64,000 nt of DNA, taken from contig NZ_JAGMUK010000060.1 in NCBI RefSeq assembly GCF_019049245.1, positions 254,013 through 318,012 of the forward strand, in the 5' to 3' direction. The position numbers were made by a program, and so were the translations under genes. Below, one piece after another: positions 16,838 to 24,561 of this stretch. Position 1 is the stretch's first letter. Every line of letters begins with the position of its first letter. The stretch is from Streptomyces sp. AC555_RSS877 (GTDB lineage Bacteria; Actinomycetota; Actinomycetes; Streptomycetales; Streptomycetaceae). The notes beneath the pieces are model-generated. The model was given only the letters and a program-made list of their open reading frames with translations. It had not been told where the DNA came from and did not search any database.

Positions 16838-17758
16838 GTGACCGGACGACTGATGCTCCTCGACACCGCCTCGCTCTACTTCCGCGCCTACTTCGGCGTG
16901 CCGGACTCCGTGAAGGCCCCGGACGGCACGCCGGTGAACGCCGTGCGCGGACTTCTGGAGTTCATCGACCGCCTGGTCAAGGACCACCGCCCCGATCACC
17001 TGGTGGCCTGCATGGACGCCGACTGGCGTCCCCACTGGCGGGTCGAGCTGATCCCCTCCTACAAGGCCCACCGCGTCGCCGAGGAGCACGCGGCGGGCCC
17101 CGACGAGGAGGAGGTGCCGGACACGCTCTCACCGCAGGTGCCGGTCATCGAGGCCGTCCTCGACGCGCTGGGCATCGCGCGCGTGGGCGTGGCCGAGTAC
17201 GAGGCGGACGACGTGATCGGCACGTTCACCGCCCGGGCCGAGGGCCCCGTCGACATCGTCACCGGCGACCGCGACCTGTACCAGCTGGTGGACGACGGGC
17301 GCGGGGTGCGCGTGCTGTACCCGCTCAAGGGCGTCGGCACGCTGCAGCTGACGGACGAGGCGTGGCTGCGGGAGAAGTATGGGGTCGACGGCAGAGGGTA
17401 CGCAGATCTTGCGCTGCTGCGCGGCGACCCGAGCGACGGCCTGCCGGGGGTGCCCGGCATCGGCGAGAAGACCGCGGCCAAACTGCTCGCCGAGTTCGGC
17501 GACCTGGCCGGGATCATCGCCGCGATCGACGACCCCAGGGCGAAGCTCACCCCGACGCAGCGCAGGCGTCTGGACGAGTCACGGCCGTATCTGGCGGTGG
17601 CACCGAAGGTCGTCAAGGTCGCGGACGACGTTCCGCTGCCGGAGGTCGACACGGCACTGCCGCGGGTGCCGCGCGACGCCGTGGCGCTGAAGGAGCTGGC
17701 GGCCCGCTGGGGGCTGGGTGGATCATTGCAGCGGCTGCTCGCGACGCTTGTCGCGTAG
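16838..17758 (+). CDS. 5'-3' exonuclease (flap endonuclease/Pol I N-terminal domain family)
   Basis: The 306-residue protein has the PIN-like 5'-nuclease fold (LMLLDTASLYFRAYFG), metal-binding acidic clusters (ADDVIGTF, DIVTGDRDLYQL) and the helix-hairpin-helix GLPGVPGIGEKTAAKLL. It is the stand-alone homologue of the Pol I nuclease domain and should process flaps and RNA primers in repair and replication. GTG 16838 is preferred; in-frame ATGs at 16826 and 16829 are alternatives. No Shine-Dalgarno is visible, so the mRNA may be leaderless. Confidence 0.88.
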   Translation: MTGRLMLLDTASLYFRAYFGVPDSVKAPDGTPVNAVRGLLEFIDRLVKDHRPDHLVACMDADWRPHWRVELIPSYKAHRVAEEHAAGPDEEEVPDTLSPQVPVIEAVLDALGIARVGVAEYEADDVIGTFTARAEGPVDIVTGDRDLYQLVDDGRGVRVLYPLKGVGTLQLTDEAWLREKYGVDGRGYADLALLRGDPSDGLPGVPGIGEKTAAKLLAEFGDLAGIIAAIDDPRAKLTPTQRRRLDESRPYLAVAPKVVKVADDVPLPEVDTALPRVPRDAVALKELAARWGLGGSLQRLLATLVA

Positions 17759-17836
17759 GCGGTGCCCCGGGGGTTTTCTTGAAGAGGTGTTTGCTTACCA
17801 ACCTCTCATGTGGGGGGTGTTCACTGGGGGGAAGTG

Positions 17837-17855
17837 CTAACTTAGGTAAGCCTAA
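17837..17855. promoter_or_regulatory. Iron box (DmdR/IdeR/DtxR-type operator)
   Basis: A 19-base site CTAACTTAGGTAAGCCTAA matches about 13 of 19 positions of the DtxR/IdeR consensus (TTAGGTTAGGCTAACCTAA). It also contains the dyad CTTAGG-N4-CCTAAG. It lies 23 bases before the start of the siderophore-interacting protein gene, where a bound repressor would block transcription. Confidence 0.75.
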
Positions 17856-17878
17856 GCAAAGGGAACTGGGAGGCCGTC

Positions 17879-18724
17879 ATGGCAGAACGACCGGGACGAC
17901 AGCCGCGGAAGCCCCACTTCGCACAGGTCGTCCGGACCGAACGGCTGACCCCGCACATGCAGCGCGTCGTGCTCGGCGGCGAGGGGCTGGCCCACTTCGC
18001 CCCGGACACCTGCACGGACCACTACGTGAAACTGCTGTTCCCGGCGGATGGCGCGACCTACCCCGAGCCCTTCGACTTGCAGCGGATTCGCGAGGAGTTC
18101 CCGCGCGAGCAGTGGCCCGTGACCCGGACGTACACGGTCCGCGCCTGGGATCCCCAACACCGCGAGCTGACACTGGACTTCGTGATCCACGGCGACGAGG
18201 GCCTGGCCGGACCGTGGGCGCTGCGCGCCCAACCGGGTGAAACCGTGTGGTTCATGGGCCCCGGCGGCGCCTACGCCCCCGACCCGGCCGCCGACTGGCA
18301 TCTGCTCGTCGGCGACGAGAGCGCCCTGCCCGCGATCGCCCGCTCCCTGGAAGCGCTGCCCGCCGGCGCCCGCGCCCACGCCTTCATCGAGGTCTCCGGT
18401 CCGGAGGAAGAGCAGAAGATCGACTCCGATGTGGAGGTCGTCTGGCTGCACCGTGGCGAGGGCCGCATCGGCGACGCGCTGACCGAGGCGGTACGGGCCC
18501 TTGAGTTCCCGGAAGGCCGCGTGCACGCGTTCGTGCACGGCGAGGCGCACTTCGTGAAGCAGCTGCGCCATCTCCTGCGGGTGGAGCGCGCGGTCGCCCG
18601 CGAGGACCTGTCGATCTCCGGCTACTGGCGGCTCGGCCACGACGAGGACGGCTGGCAGGCCTCCAAGCGGGACTGGAACGCGCGCATCGAGGCGGAGCAG
18701 GAGGGGACGGCGCCCGCCGCCTGA
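17879..18724 (+). CDS. Siderophore-interacting protein (FAD-dependent ferric-siderophore reductase)
   Basis: The 281-residue protein has the FAD-binding RTYTVRAW motif (Arg83-Thr86) in its N-terminal barrel (residues about 12-125) and a C-terminal SIP domain (HLLVGDESALPAIARSLEALPAG, then HGEAHFVKQLRHLL). Such proteins (ViuB/YqjH/SIP) reduce ferric iron in imported siderophores in the cytosol. The iron box directly upstream indicates induction at low iron. A terminator hairpin follows. Confidence 0.92.
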   Translation: MAERPGRQPRKPHFAQVVRTERLTPHMQRVVLGGEGLAHFAPDTCTDHYVKLLFPADGATYPEPFDLQRIREEFPREQWPVTRTYTVRAWDPQHRELTLDFVIHGDEGLAGPWALRAQPGETVWFMGPGGAYAPDPAADWHLLVGDESALPAIARSLEALPAGARAHAFIEVSGPEEEQKIDSDVEVVWLHRGEGRIGDALTEAVRALEFPEGRVHAFVHGEAHFVKQLRHLLRVERAVAREDLSISGYWRLGHDEDGWQASKRDWNARIEAEQEGTAPAA

Positions 18725-18739
18725 CCCGTCGACCTCAAG

Positions 18740-18767
18740 GGCGGCCCGTGCTGGAGCACGGGCCGCC
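18740..18767 (+). terminator. Terminator of the SIP gene
   Basis: GGCGGCCCGTGCT and its complement form a 13-base perfect stem with a 2-base formal loop, 15 bases after the stop codon, followed by a short T-rich stretch. Confidence 0.85.
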
Positions 18768-18913
18768 TTCGCGTTGCCCCACGGACCACTGCGCTGAAGT
18801 ACCGCGACTCCTGCACAGACGCGATACGTCGCGATGGCGGACGCGCGGCAGGAGCGTGAGCACTTGGGCCCGCTACAGATACGGCGGCGTCATGCGGGCG
18901 AAACAGGTGCTAC

Positions 18914-18941
18914 CTAATTTCTGTCACCCGACAGGAATTCC
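18914..18941. promoter_or_regulatory. Second copy of the TetR operator (CTAATTTCTGTC-N4-GACAGGAATTCC)
   Basis: The left arm is identical to the perfect palindrome at 27207-27234 for 12 bases; the right arm keeps 9 of 12 positions. It lies 29 bases upstream of the chosen GTG of the APC permease. A shared, long, AT-rich dyad in this GC-rich DNA is very unlikely by chance. Confidence 0.85.
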
Positions 18942-18969
18942 GCTCCCTGCGCTGAAGGCAGGTGCCGCC

Positions 18970-20532
18970 GTGACGACCACCACCCCCTCCGAGGTACGCC
19001 CCGATCCCCCGCACTCCCCCGACGACCGCTCCCTCACCGAGTTCGGCTACCGCCAGGAACTGCACCGCAGCCTGGGCCGGTACGCGTCCTTCGCAGCCGG
19101 GTTCTCCTTCATCTCCGTCCTGACGACCGTCTTCCAGTTCTTCGCCTTCGGGTACGCGTTCGGCGGCCCCGTCTTCTTCTGGACCTGGCCGGCGGTACTG
19201 GTCGGGCAGCTCATGGTGGCCGCCTGCTTCGCCGAACTGGCCGCCCGCTATCCGATCTCCGGCGCCATCTACCAGTGGTCGTCGCGTCTGTCGAACCTCA
19301 CCTTCGGCTGGTTCGCCGGCTGGATCATGGTGATCGGGCAGATCGTCGTGGTCGCGGCCGCGGCACTGGCGCTGCAGCTGGTGCTGCCGGCGATCTGGTC
19401 CGGCTTCCAGCTGATCGGCACCGACTCGGCGATCACCTCGGCGGACGGCGCGGCCAACGCGGCCGTCCTCGGCGTGATCCTGCTGTCGCTGACCACACTG
19501 GTGAACATCCTCGACAACCGCGTGATGTCCGTGATCAACCGCGTCGGCGTCACCGCCGAGATCATCGGCGCGGTCCTGATCGTCGTCCTGCTGCTGACCC
19601 ACTCCGAGCGCACCCCCGGCATCACCTTCCACACCGAGGGCGCCGCCCAGTCCGGCCTGCTCGGGGCCCTGCTGGTGGGCTCGTTCGCGGCGGCCTACGT
19701 GATGATCGGCTTCGACAGCGCGGGCGAGATGAGCGAGGAGACGCACCATCCGCGGCGCACCGCGCCCCGCACCATCCTCGTCGCGCTCGGCGCGGCCGGC
19801 CTGCTCGCCACGCTGATCGTCCTCGGCGGCCTGCTCGCCGCCCCCAGCCTCACCGACGGGCGTCTGGCCGTCGACGGCCTGAGCTACGTCCTCACCAGCA
19901 GCCTGGGCGACGGCGTGGGCCGCGTCCTGCTGGCCGACGTGGTGGTGGCGATCGCCGTGGCCACCCTGGCCATCCAGACGGCCGCCTGCCGGATGCTGTT
20001 CTCCATGGCCCGCGACGGCCAGCTCCCCTTCTCCGGCCGCCTCGCCAAGGTCAACCCGCGCACGGGCATGCCGAGCGCCCCGGCCCTGGTGGTCGGCGTC
20101 CTGGCGGCGGCCCTGCTGCTGCTCAACTTCGCCTCCCCGGACGCCTTCCTGGCCATCGGCACCACCTGCATCGTGATGCTGTACCTGGCGTACGCGATGG
20201 TCACCGGCCCGCTCCTGGTCCGCCGCCTGCGCGGCGAGTTCGGCGCTGAGGCCACCGAGGCCACCGAGGCCACCGACGAGACGAGCGCCCGCCTCTTCTC
20301 GCTCGGCCGCTGGGGCGTTCCCGTCAACGCGCTGGCCCTGCTGTACGGCCTGTTCATGACCGTCAACCTCGCCTGGCCGCGGGCAGCGGTGTACGACCCG
20401 GCGGGCGGGCACTGGTACTTCCAGTGGTTCACGGTGCTGTTCCTCACCGTGACCGTGGTGATCGGCGTGGTCTACCGGGCGTACAAGGCTCGTGCGGCGG
20501 TGGCGGAGGTGCCCGAGGCGGTCGCGGCCTGA
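18970..20532 (+). CDS. APC-superfamily permease, putative guanidine/urea/amine importer
   Basis: The 520-residue protein has about 12 membrane segments and APC motifs (RYASFAAGFSFISV, MIGFDSAGEMSEETHHPRRTAPR). It belongs to the amino acid/choline/polyamine branch (GABA permease-like). GTG 18970 behind AAGGCAGG is chosen; an ATG at 18892 is also in frame but would put the operator inside the coding region. The operator copy upstream ties it to the TetR-controlled carboxylase operon at 27277-33879. That context suggests import of guanidine, urea or a related nitrogen compound, which is inference. The short ATEATEATDE tract near the C-terminal third is a slippage-type repeat. Confidence 0.82.
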   Translation: MTTTTPSEVRPDPPHSPDDRSLTEFGYRQELHRSLGRYASFAAGFSFISVLTTVFQFFAFGYAFGGPVFFWTWPAVLVGQLMVAACFAELAARYPISGAIYQWSSRLSNLTFGWFAGWIMVIGQIVVVAAAALALQLVLPAIWSGFQLIGTDSAITSADGAANAAVLGVILLSLTTLVNILDNRVMSVINRVGVTAEIIGAVLIVVLLLTHSERTPGITFHTEGAAQSGLLGALLVGSFAAAYVMIGFDSAGEMSEETHHPRRTAPRTILVALGAAGLLATLIVLGGLLAAPSLTDGRLAVDGLSYVLTSSLGDGVGRVLLADVVVAIAVATLAIQTAACRMLFSMARDGQLPFSGRLAKVNPRTGMPSAPALVVGVLAAALLLLNFASPDAFLAIGTTCIVMLYLAYAMVTGPLLVRRLRGEFGAEATEATEATDETSARLFSLGRWGVPVNALALLYGLFMTVNLAWPRAAVYDPAGGHWYFQWFTVLFLTVTVVIGVVYRAYKARAAVAEVPEAVAA

Positions 20533-20574
20533 CAGCCCGCTCGGTCGCTGCGTACACGCTTACGCTTGCCCGTG

Positions 20575-21525
20575 ATGACACGCAGCCGCCGGATCCCGCC
20601 CTCTCCCCTGCCGCAACGCGAGGGGGTGGATCCGGTGCGGGTGCGGCTGCCCGTCGAGGGGCCGTGGGCCACCGTGCGCGCCCACCTGACGGAACGGCTG
20701 TCCGGAGCGGGCGCCGGCGTGGTCGACGGGCTGTTCGACGCCGGGCGGGTCGTCGGGGCGGACGGGCGGGCGGTGGCGCCGGACGCGGCCTTCGTGCCGG
20801 GGATGTTCGTGTGGTTCCACCGGGACCTGCCGGCCGAGGTGCCGGTGCCGTTCCCGATCGAGGTGGTGCACCGCGACGAGCACATCGTCGTCGCCGACAA
20901 GCCGCACTTCCTGGCCACCATCCCGCGCGGCAGCCATGTCACCGAGACCGCGCTCGCCCGGCTGCGCCGGGAGCTGGACATCCCCACGCTCGGTGCCGCC
21001 CACCGGCTCGACCGGCTCACCGCCGGGCTGGTGCTGTTCACCGTGCGGCCCGAGGAGCGCGGCGCGTACCAGTCGCTGTTCGGCGACCGCCTGGTGCGCA
21101 AGGAGTACGAGGCGGTCGCCCCGTACGATCCCGGGCTCGTCCTGCCCCGGACCGTGCGCAGCCGGATCGTGAAGGAACGCGGGGTGCTGGCCGCCTACGA
21201 GGTCGAGGGCGAGCCGAACGCGGTCAGCCGCGTCGAACTGGCCGAGCACGGCGGGCCCGGCCTCGGCAGGTACCGGCTCACTCCCACCACCGGGCAGACC
21301 CACCAGCTGAGGGTCCACATGAACGCCCTCGGCGTGCCCATCCTCGGCGACCCGCTCTACCCGGTGGTGACCGGCCCCGTGCCGGCCGGTGACTTCCGGC
21401 GTCCGCTCCAACTTCTGGCGCGGAGCCTGGAGTTCACCGATCCGGTCACGGGGGTGGCGCACCTGTTCCGCAGCGCGAGGACTCTTCGGGCCTGGTCCTC
21501 GTACGACGAGTGGGCCGGTCAGTAA
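20575..21525 (+). CDS. RluA-family pseudouridine synthase
   Basis: The 316-residue protein has the RluA motif HRLDRLTAGL with catalytic Asp146, and the C-terminal GQTHQLRVHMNALGVPILGDPLYP motif. An N-terminal S4-like segment (about 20-80) precedes it. It isomerises a specific uridine in rRNA or tRNA; the target site cannot be assigned. ATG 20575 is preferred (GTG 20572 is adjacent). The 3' end overlaps the convergent P450 gene by 7 bases. Confidence 0.87.
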   Translation: MTRSRRIPPSPLPQREGVDPVRVRLPVEGPWATVRAHLTERLSGAGAGVVDGLFDAGRVVGADGRAVAPDAAFVPGMFVWFHRDLPAEVPVPFPIEVVHRDEHIVVADKPHFLATIPRGSHVTETALARLRRELDIPTLGAAHRLDRLTAGLVLFTVRPEERGAYQSLFGDRLVRKEYEAVAPYDPGLVLPRTVRSRIVKERGVLAAYEVEGEPNAVSRVELAEHGGPGLGRYRLTPTTGQTHQLRVHMNALGVPILGDPLYPVVTGPVPAGDFRRPLQLLARSLEFTDPVTGVAHLFRSARTLRAWSSYDEWAGQ

Positions 21526-23009
21526 CCGCGCCACCAGCGCACCAGGCGCCGCCAGGCGCCCATCGGCCGGACCGGCTCCGGCGTCGGCGCGGGCGGCTGC
21601 GGCGGGGCCGCGACCGGCTGGGGCTGAGGCTGGGCCACGGCCGCCGGAGCCGGCTCCGGCGGGTGAGTGCCGACCTGCCAGTTGGACCGCTGGGAGGGAA
21701 CCGCGGCGTGACCGGGCTTCTCCTTCACGTCCTGCTGCGGCCTCGGGGCGAACCGCACCGGCAGTTCCACCAGGTGGCGCGAGGCGATCGACTCGGCCCA
21801 GCTCAACTGTTCCTCGTCGCAGTCGAGTTCGACGTCCGGCAGTCGCATCAGCAGCGCGTCGACGCCGGTGTCGGCGATGGCGCGGCCGATGTCCTGGCCG
21901 GGGCACTCGTGCGGTCCGCCGCCGAAGGCGAGGTGGGAGCGGTTGCCCATCATGTTGGCGGACAGGTCCGGGCGTACGCGTGGATCGATGTTGCCCGGCG
22001 CGATGCCGAACAGCATGCCGTCGCCCTTGCGGATGCGCCGGCCGCCCAGCTCCGTGTCCTGCTTGGCGAAGTACGCGAGGACCGTGCTGATCGGCGGCTC
22101 GTCCCACAGGGACTGCTCCACCGCCTCGGGAACCGTCATCTGGCCGCCGCTGAGCTGGGCGCGGAAGCGCGGGTCGGTGAGCACCATGCGCAGCACGTTG
22201 CCGATGAGGTTGACCGTGGACTCGTAGGCGGCGAAGAGGACGAGACGCAGGTGCTCCCTGACCTCGTCGTCGGTCAGACGGGCCGGGTGGGTGATGAGGT
22301 GGCTGGTGAAGTCCTCCTCGGGCTGGGCGCGGCGCCGGGCGGTGAGCCGGCTCAGCGCGTCCATGACGTAGCCATGGCTGGCGATCGCGGTCTCGGTGCC
22401 CTTGAGCGCGTCGCGGGCCGCCTGCACGAGCCGCTCGCTGTACTCGTCGGGCATGCCGAGGATCTCGCACATCACGGCCATCGGCAGGTGCTCGGCGAAC
22501 TCGCTGATGAGGTCGGCAGTGCCCTGTTCGCAGAAGCGGTTGACGAGCCGCTGGGTGTGGCGGTTGATGTGCCGGCGGATGCCCCGGTGGTCGATGGTCG
22601 AGATGGCGCCGTTGACCGCGCCGCGCAGCCTGAGGTGCTCGTCGCCCTCGGCGTGCGAGGCGATGGGCTGCCAGGCGATGTGCGGCATGAGCGGGTGGTC
22701 GGGCTTGACCATGCCCTCCTGGAGCGGCGTCCAGATGCGGCTGTCCCGGCAGAACTGCGAGGGGGTGCGCAGCATGTGCAGGTTCTCGGTGTGGCCGAGC
22801 ACCACCCACATCGGTACGTCGTCGTGCAGCAGCACGGGTGCCACCGGGCCGTGCTCCTCCCGGAGTTGCTCGTACAGGGACCCGAGGTCCTCCGCCTCGG
22901 GGCCGTAGAGCCGGTGCAGTCCGCCGGGGCCGCGGCCGTGGGCGGGGCAGCCGGGCGGCGGGCCGAGGGAGGGGTCCGTACCGGTAAGGGAGTGGGATTC
23001 AGGCGTCAC
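21519..23009 (-). CDS. cvnE9: Conservon cytochrome P450 lacking the ExxR motif (CYP157-like)
   Basis: The 496-residue P450 has the heme loop FGGGPHECPGQD (Cys369) and an I-helix threonine (AYEST, Thr265). At the K-helix, where P450s have ExxR, it reads EQSLW (residues 298-302), so both the Glu and the Arg are replaced. From memory, CYP157 enzymes of Streptomyces conservons are known for exactly this loss. A Pro/Gln-rich tail of about 75 residues ends in WRRLVRWWRGY, a likely membrane-anchoring amphipathic segment. It is the last gene of the conservon, 127 bp after the GTPase gene. The conservon number follows remembered gene order. Confidence 0.85.
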   Translation of the reverse strand: MTPESHSLTGTDPSLGPPPGCPAHGRGPGGLHRLYGPEAEDLGSLYEQLREEHGPVAPVLLHDDVPMWVVLGHTENLHMLRTPSQFCRDSRIWTPLQEGMVKPDHPLMPHIAWQPIASHAEGDEHLRLRGAVNGAISTIDHRGIRRHINRHTQRLVNRFCEQGTADLISEFAEHLPMAVMCEILGMPDEYSERLVQAARDALKGTETAIASHGYVMDALSRLTARRRAQPEEDFTSHLITHPARLTDDEVREHLRLVLFAAYESTVNLIGNVLRMVLTDPRFRAQLSGGQMTVPEAVEQSLWDEPPISTVLAYFAKQDTELGGRRIRKGDGMLFGIAPGNIDPRVRPDLSANMMGNRSHLAFGGGPHECPGQDIGRAIADTGVDALLMRLPDVELDCDEEQLSWAESIASRHLVELPVRFAPRPQQDVKEKPGHAAVPSQRSNWQVGTHPPEPAPAAVAQPQPQPVAAPPQPPAPTPEPVRPMGAWRRLVRWWRGY

Positions 23010-23136
23010 AGTGGTTGCTCCGAAGTGGATCCGGTGTCCGTGTCTGTCTGCGGGGCCGGGGCTGGCCGGCTGGGAAGCCGTGTCCGGCGTGGGAGCCGTA
23101 TCCGGCCGGGGCCGGCCGGTCGCGGCGGGTGCGCGG

Positions 23137-23760
23137 TCATCGTCGTAGCGAGCCCGTCGTGGCGAGGGAGTGCAGGAAGCGCATCAGGGTCATCAGGGTG
23201 TCCCGGCTGGAGGCGCGGCGGCGCGCGTCGCACTCGATGATGGGGATGTCCGCGCTCAGGTCGAGTGCCGTGCGCAGTTCCTCGACGGGGTAACGGGGCG
23301 CGTCCGGGAAGGAGTTGACGGCGACCACGAACGGCACGCCGCGCTCCTCCAGGCGGCCCATGACGTCGAAGCTGACCTCGAGCCGGCGGGTGTCGATCAG
23401 CACGACCGCGCCGAGCGCGCCCTCGAACAGGCCGTTCCACAGGAACCAGAAGCGTTCCTGGCCGGGGGTGCCGAAGAGGTACAGCACGAGCTGGTCGGTG
23501 ATGCTGATGCGGCCGAAGTCCATGGCCACGGTGGTGGCCGTCTTGGTGTCGGAGCCGTAGTTGTCGTCGACTCCGACGCCGGCCTGCGTCATGGTCTCCT
23601 CGGTGGTCAGCGGTTTGATCTCGCTGACCGAGCCGACCATGGTCGTCTTGCCGACCCCGAAGCCGCCGACGATGACGATCTTCACCGCGGCCTCGGCGGT
23701 GTGCGGGAGGTGGTCCTCGGTTCGTGGACCCGTGATGGTGTCAGAGCTTTTGAAGTCCAT
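23137..23760 (-). CDS. cvnD9: Conservon Ras-like GTPase (CvnD)
   Basis: The 207-residue protein has the P-loop GGFGVGKTT (32-40), an effector-like TTEETMTQAG segment, the switch II motif FGTPGQERF and a VNSFPDA guanine-specificity region, as in the MglA-like/ATP-GTP-binding proteins of conservons. It should form a membrane-associated signalling complex with the sensor, roadblock and DUF742 proteins encoded upstream. Its start overlaps the DUF742 gene by 20 bases. Confidence 0.92.
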   Translation of the reverse strand: MDFKSSDTITGPRTEDHLPHTAEAAVKIVIVGGFGVGKTTMVGSVSEIKPLTTEETMTQAGVGVDDNYGSDTKTATTVAMDFGRISITDQLVLYLFGTPGQERFWFLWNGLFEGALGAVVLIDTRRLEVSFDVMGRLEERGVPFVVAVNSFPDAPRYPVEELRTALDLSADIPIIECDARRRASSRDTLMTLMRFLHSLATTGSLRR

Positions 23761-24157
23761 GCATCACCGCTTCGAGGAGGGAACGGTCGGCCAGCGCCTG
23801 GCGGATGATCGGGGCGCGGACCGTCACCAGTTCGGCCGCCACCAGCTCGGTGAGCAGGACGGTCACCACGCTGAACGGCAGGCTGAGATAGGCCGAGAGT
23901 TCGGCCACGGACAGGGGGGCGGTGCACAACCGGAGCAGCGCCGCCTGCTCGGGCGTGGCGGAGGGCGGGGGGTCGGCGCGCGCCACGATTAACGTGACCA
24001 GGTCGAGCTCGACGCGCTCGACGCCGTCGGGCCCGGTGATCACGTACAGCCGCTCGGGGTTCTTCTTCGGCCCCTGGGGGGGTTGCTGTTCCTCCTGGGG
24101 GGGCTGCGGAACCGGTTCTGGCGTGGGGAATCGCCGCTGGCGTTGCGGAGGAGTCAT
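23741..24157 (-). CDS. cvnC9: Conservon DUF742 protein (CvnC), contains a TTA codon
   Basis: The 138-residue protein has a Pro/Gln-rich N-terminus and the DUF742 winged-helix-like domain (residues about 37-135, RLYVITGPDGVERVELDLVT, ending LLEAVMHGLQKL). DUF742 proteins are partners of the conservon GTPase. Codon 56 (plus-strand 23990-23992) is TTA, the leucine codon that needs the bldA tRNA in Streptomyces; no other in-frame TTA was noticed in the window. Synthesis of this component may thus depend on developmental stage. Confidence 0.92.
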   Translation of the reverse strand: MTPPQRQRRFPTPEPVPQPPQEEQQPPQGPKKNPERLYVITGPDGVERVELDLVTLIVARADPPPSATPEQAALLRLCTAPLSVAELSAYLSLPFSVVTVLLTELVAAELVTVRAPIIRQALADRSLLEAVMHGLQKL

Positions 24158-24561
24158 ACGGTCTGGCCGTTGCGCCTGGGCGGGCTGGTGAGGTGCGCGC
24201 CGATCCGGATGACGAGGTCGCTCATGCGGGCGCTCATGAAGCCGGGTTCGGCGCGCACGTCGGAGAGCACCGCGAGGTAGGCGTTGGCACCGGCGGCCAT
24301 CAGGTAGAAGTAGCCGCCGTTGATCTCGATGAGCACCATCTTCATCTCGCCGTCGCTGCCCGGGATCTCCTGGGCGACGGCGGTCGCCAGGCTCTGCAGG
24401 CCGGCGCAGGCCGCGGCGACGCGGTCGGCGGTGTCCGGGTCACCGCCGTGGCGGGCGATGCGCAGGCCGTCGGCGGACAGCACCACGATCATCTGGATGC
24501 CCGGTACGCCTTTGGCGAGGTCCGTGAGCATCCAGTCGAAATTGCCTCGCTGCTGGATCAC
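24154..24561 (-). CDS. cvnB9: Conservon roadblock/LC7 protein (CvnB)
   Basis: The 135-residue roadblock/LC7 protein (NFDWMLTDLAKGVPGIQMIVVLSADGLRIARH) is the likely GTPase-activating or scaffold partner of the conservon GTPase. The GTG start at 24561 overlaps the stop of the sensor gene (GTGA) and its stop overlaps the DUF742 start (ATGA), so the whole unit is translationally coupled. Confidence 0.92.
   Translation of the reverse strand: MIQQRGNFDWMLTDLAKGVPGIQMIVVLSADGLRIARHGGDPDTADRVAAACAGLQSLATAVAQEIPGSDGEMKMVLIEINGGYFYLMAAGANAYLAVLSDVRAEPGFMSARMSDLVIRIGAHLTSPPRRNGQTV

Noticed and set aside
17762..17836. Stem GAGGT...ACCTC upstream of the SIP gene as a riboswitch.
   Set aside because: Only a five-base stem is present and no conserved RNA motif; the iron box explains regulation better.
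20560..22809. A minus-strand open frame of 749 codons spanning the pseudouridine synthase and part of the P450.
   Set aside because: It crosses two well supported genes in a different frame or strand and has a repetitive Arg/Pro/Ala composition.
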